Source: DASQFQ01 sp963811595 (lineage in GTDB: Bacteria > Actinomycetota > Thermoleophilia > Solirubrobacterales > Solirubrobacteraceae). From it: a stretch of DNA of 64,000 nucleotides. Numbering within the stretch: the first letter of the stretch is position 1; each line of letters starts with the position of its first letter. The notes beneath the pieces were generated by a model. The model made no database searches, was not told where the DNA came from, and was given only the letters and a program-made list of their open reading frames with translations. This document shows positions 63,550 to 64,000 of the stretch, one piece after another. Where the stretch lies: assembly GCA_963811595.1 (NCBI GenBank), contig CAWERW010000008.1:496001-560000 (forward strand), given 5' to 3'. A program made the translations under genes and the position numbers.

Positions 63550-64000
63550 GCACCGCTTCCTACGCCCTGCGCGACTCCACGACGATGCTGCGGCGCAACC
63601 TGCGCCGCAGCCTGCGCTACCCCGTCTCCACCGCCGTGGGCATCGGCACCCCGCTCGTCGTCCTGCTGCTGTTCGTGTTCGTGTTCGGCGACACGCTCGG
63701 CGCCGGCCTGACCGGCGTCAGCGGCGGCCGCGACGAGTACCTCGACTACGTCATGCCGGGGCTCATCCTGATCAGCATCGCCGGCGCGGCACAGGGCACC
63801 GCGATCGCGGTCGCCATGGACATGACCGAGGGCATCATCGCCCGCTTCCGCACGATGGCGATCGCGCGCGTCTCGGTGCTCACCGGCCACGTCTTCGGCG
63901 CGGTCATCCAGACCGCGGTCAGCATCGCGGTCGTCTTCGCCGTCGCCCTGCTGGCCGGCTTCGGCCCCACCGCCGGACCGCTCGAGTGGCTCGCGGTCGC
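63546..64000 (+). CDS. ABC-2 type permease (DrrB type), truncated at the window end
   Basis: The start MSTASYALRDSTTMLRRNLR follows the ATPase by a four-base overlap (ATGA). Hydrophobic segments GIGTPLVVLLLFVFVFGDTL and VMPGLILISIAGAAQGTAIA are visible, as in the N-terminal helices of DrrB-like permeases. About 150 residues are present before the window ends; the family is usually 250-280 residues long. It forms the membrane part of the exporter with 62626-63549. Confidence 0.9.
   Translation, partial: MSTASYALRDSTTMLRRNLRRSLRYPVSTAVGIGTPLVVLLLFVFVFGDTLGAGLTGVSGGRDEYLDYVMPGLILISIAGAAQGTAIAVAMDMTEGIIARFRTMAIARVSVLTGHVFGAVIQTAVSIAVVFAVALLAGFGPTAGPLEWLAV

Noticed and set aside
1..64000. tRNA, rRNA, CRISPR array, insertion sequence or prophage
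   Set aside because: I looked for tRNA-like TTCGA arms with cloverleaf context, regularly spaced repeats, transposase or integrase motifs and found none that hold up. Absence is by eye only; tRNAscan-SE, Rfam and ISfinder searches would settle it.

Overview
The window is a 64 kb piece of a very GC-rich bacterial chromosome. It looks like an actinobacterium of the class Thermoleophilia (Solirubrobacter/Conexibacter type). This assignment is an inference from gene content: an F420-dependent glucose-6-phosphate dehydrogenase, BTAD/SARP-type regulation, several ECF sigma factors, an expanded family of ArsR-like winged-helix regulators, DUF427, PspC, many GTG starts and dense packing with stop/start overlaps. 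I see no rRNA, tRNA, CRISPR array, insertion sequence or phage gene, and no gene-free stretch longer than about 300 bases. Gene starts fall into two classes: those with a GGAGG-like site and an apparent leaderless class with a TAnnnT hexamer 6-8 bases before the start codon.

Layout. 0-10 kb: membrane proteins (UPF0104, DedA), two paralogous ArsR-like regulators, a methyltransferase, an ECF sigma factor, a TetR regulator with a perfect operator facing a membrane-protein pair, a two-component system co-transcribed with a secreted six-repeat protein, and ApbE. 10-24 kb: metabolic genes (HAD phosphatase, TcuA-like flavoprotein, thioesterase, Fgd, quinone oxidoreductase), a secreted alpha/beta hydrolase, an NlpC/P60 hydrolase, a SpoIIE-type phosphatase, a LysR/LysE pair, then two convergent secreted-protein genes that both carry frameshifts. 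24-31 kb: MetE-like protein, TetR/thioesterase/MFS, the first ECF sigma/beta-propeller module, and a Fur-catalase operon. 31-36 kb: a 1095-residue membrane-spanning regulator (BTAD, transmembrane helix, YVTN propeller, peptide-binding protein domain) facing a small exported protein across a promoter region with three 11-bp direct repeats, then a ScyD/ScyE-like secreted propeller. 36-50 kb: PLP decarboxylase, J-domain protein, Rieske-flavoprotein fusion, an orphan sugar-binding lipoprotein, RTX-like protein, M24 peptidase/hydratase, MFS, GH3 glucosidase, and a BNR protein with a MoaD-like partner. 50-57 kb: an ArsR repressor with twin operators in front of a 30-residue ORF and a PAS histidine kinase, PspC, a GGDEF-EAL protein, and the second ECF sigma/propeller module. 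57-61 kb: an Nramp-like transporter, a 29-residue membrane peptide and a flavin amine oxidase, with remnants showing that this three-gene unit was once duplicated around a fasciclin gene and a DUF427 gene. 61-64 kb: a ribbon-helix-helix protein, DUF4097 and an ABC exporter in one operon that runs off the window.

The recurrent theme is coupling of an extracytoplasmic beta-propeller through one membrane helix to transcription control. It occurs in two sigma-factor operons and in the BTAD regulator. These are the best candidates for a little-described signalling system.
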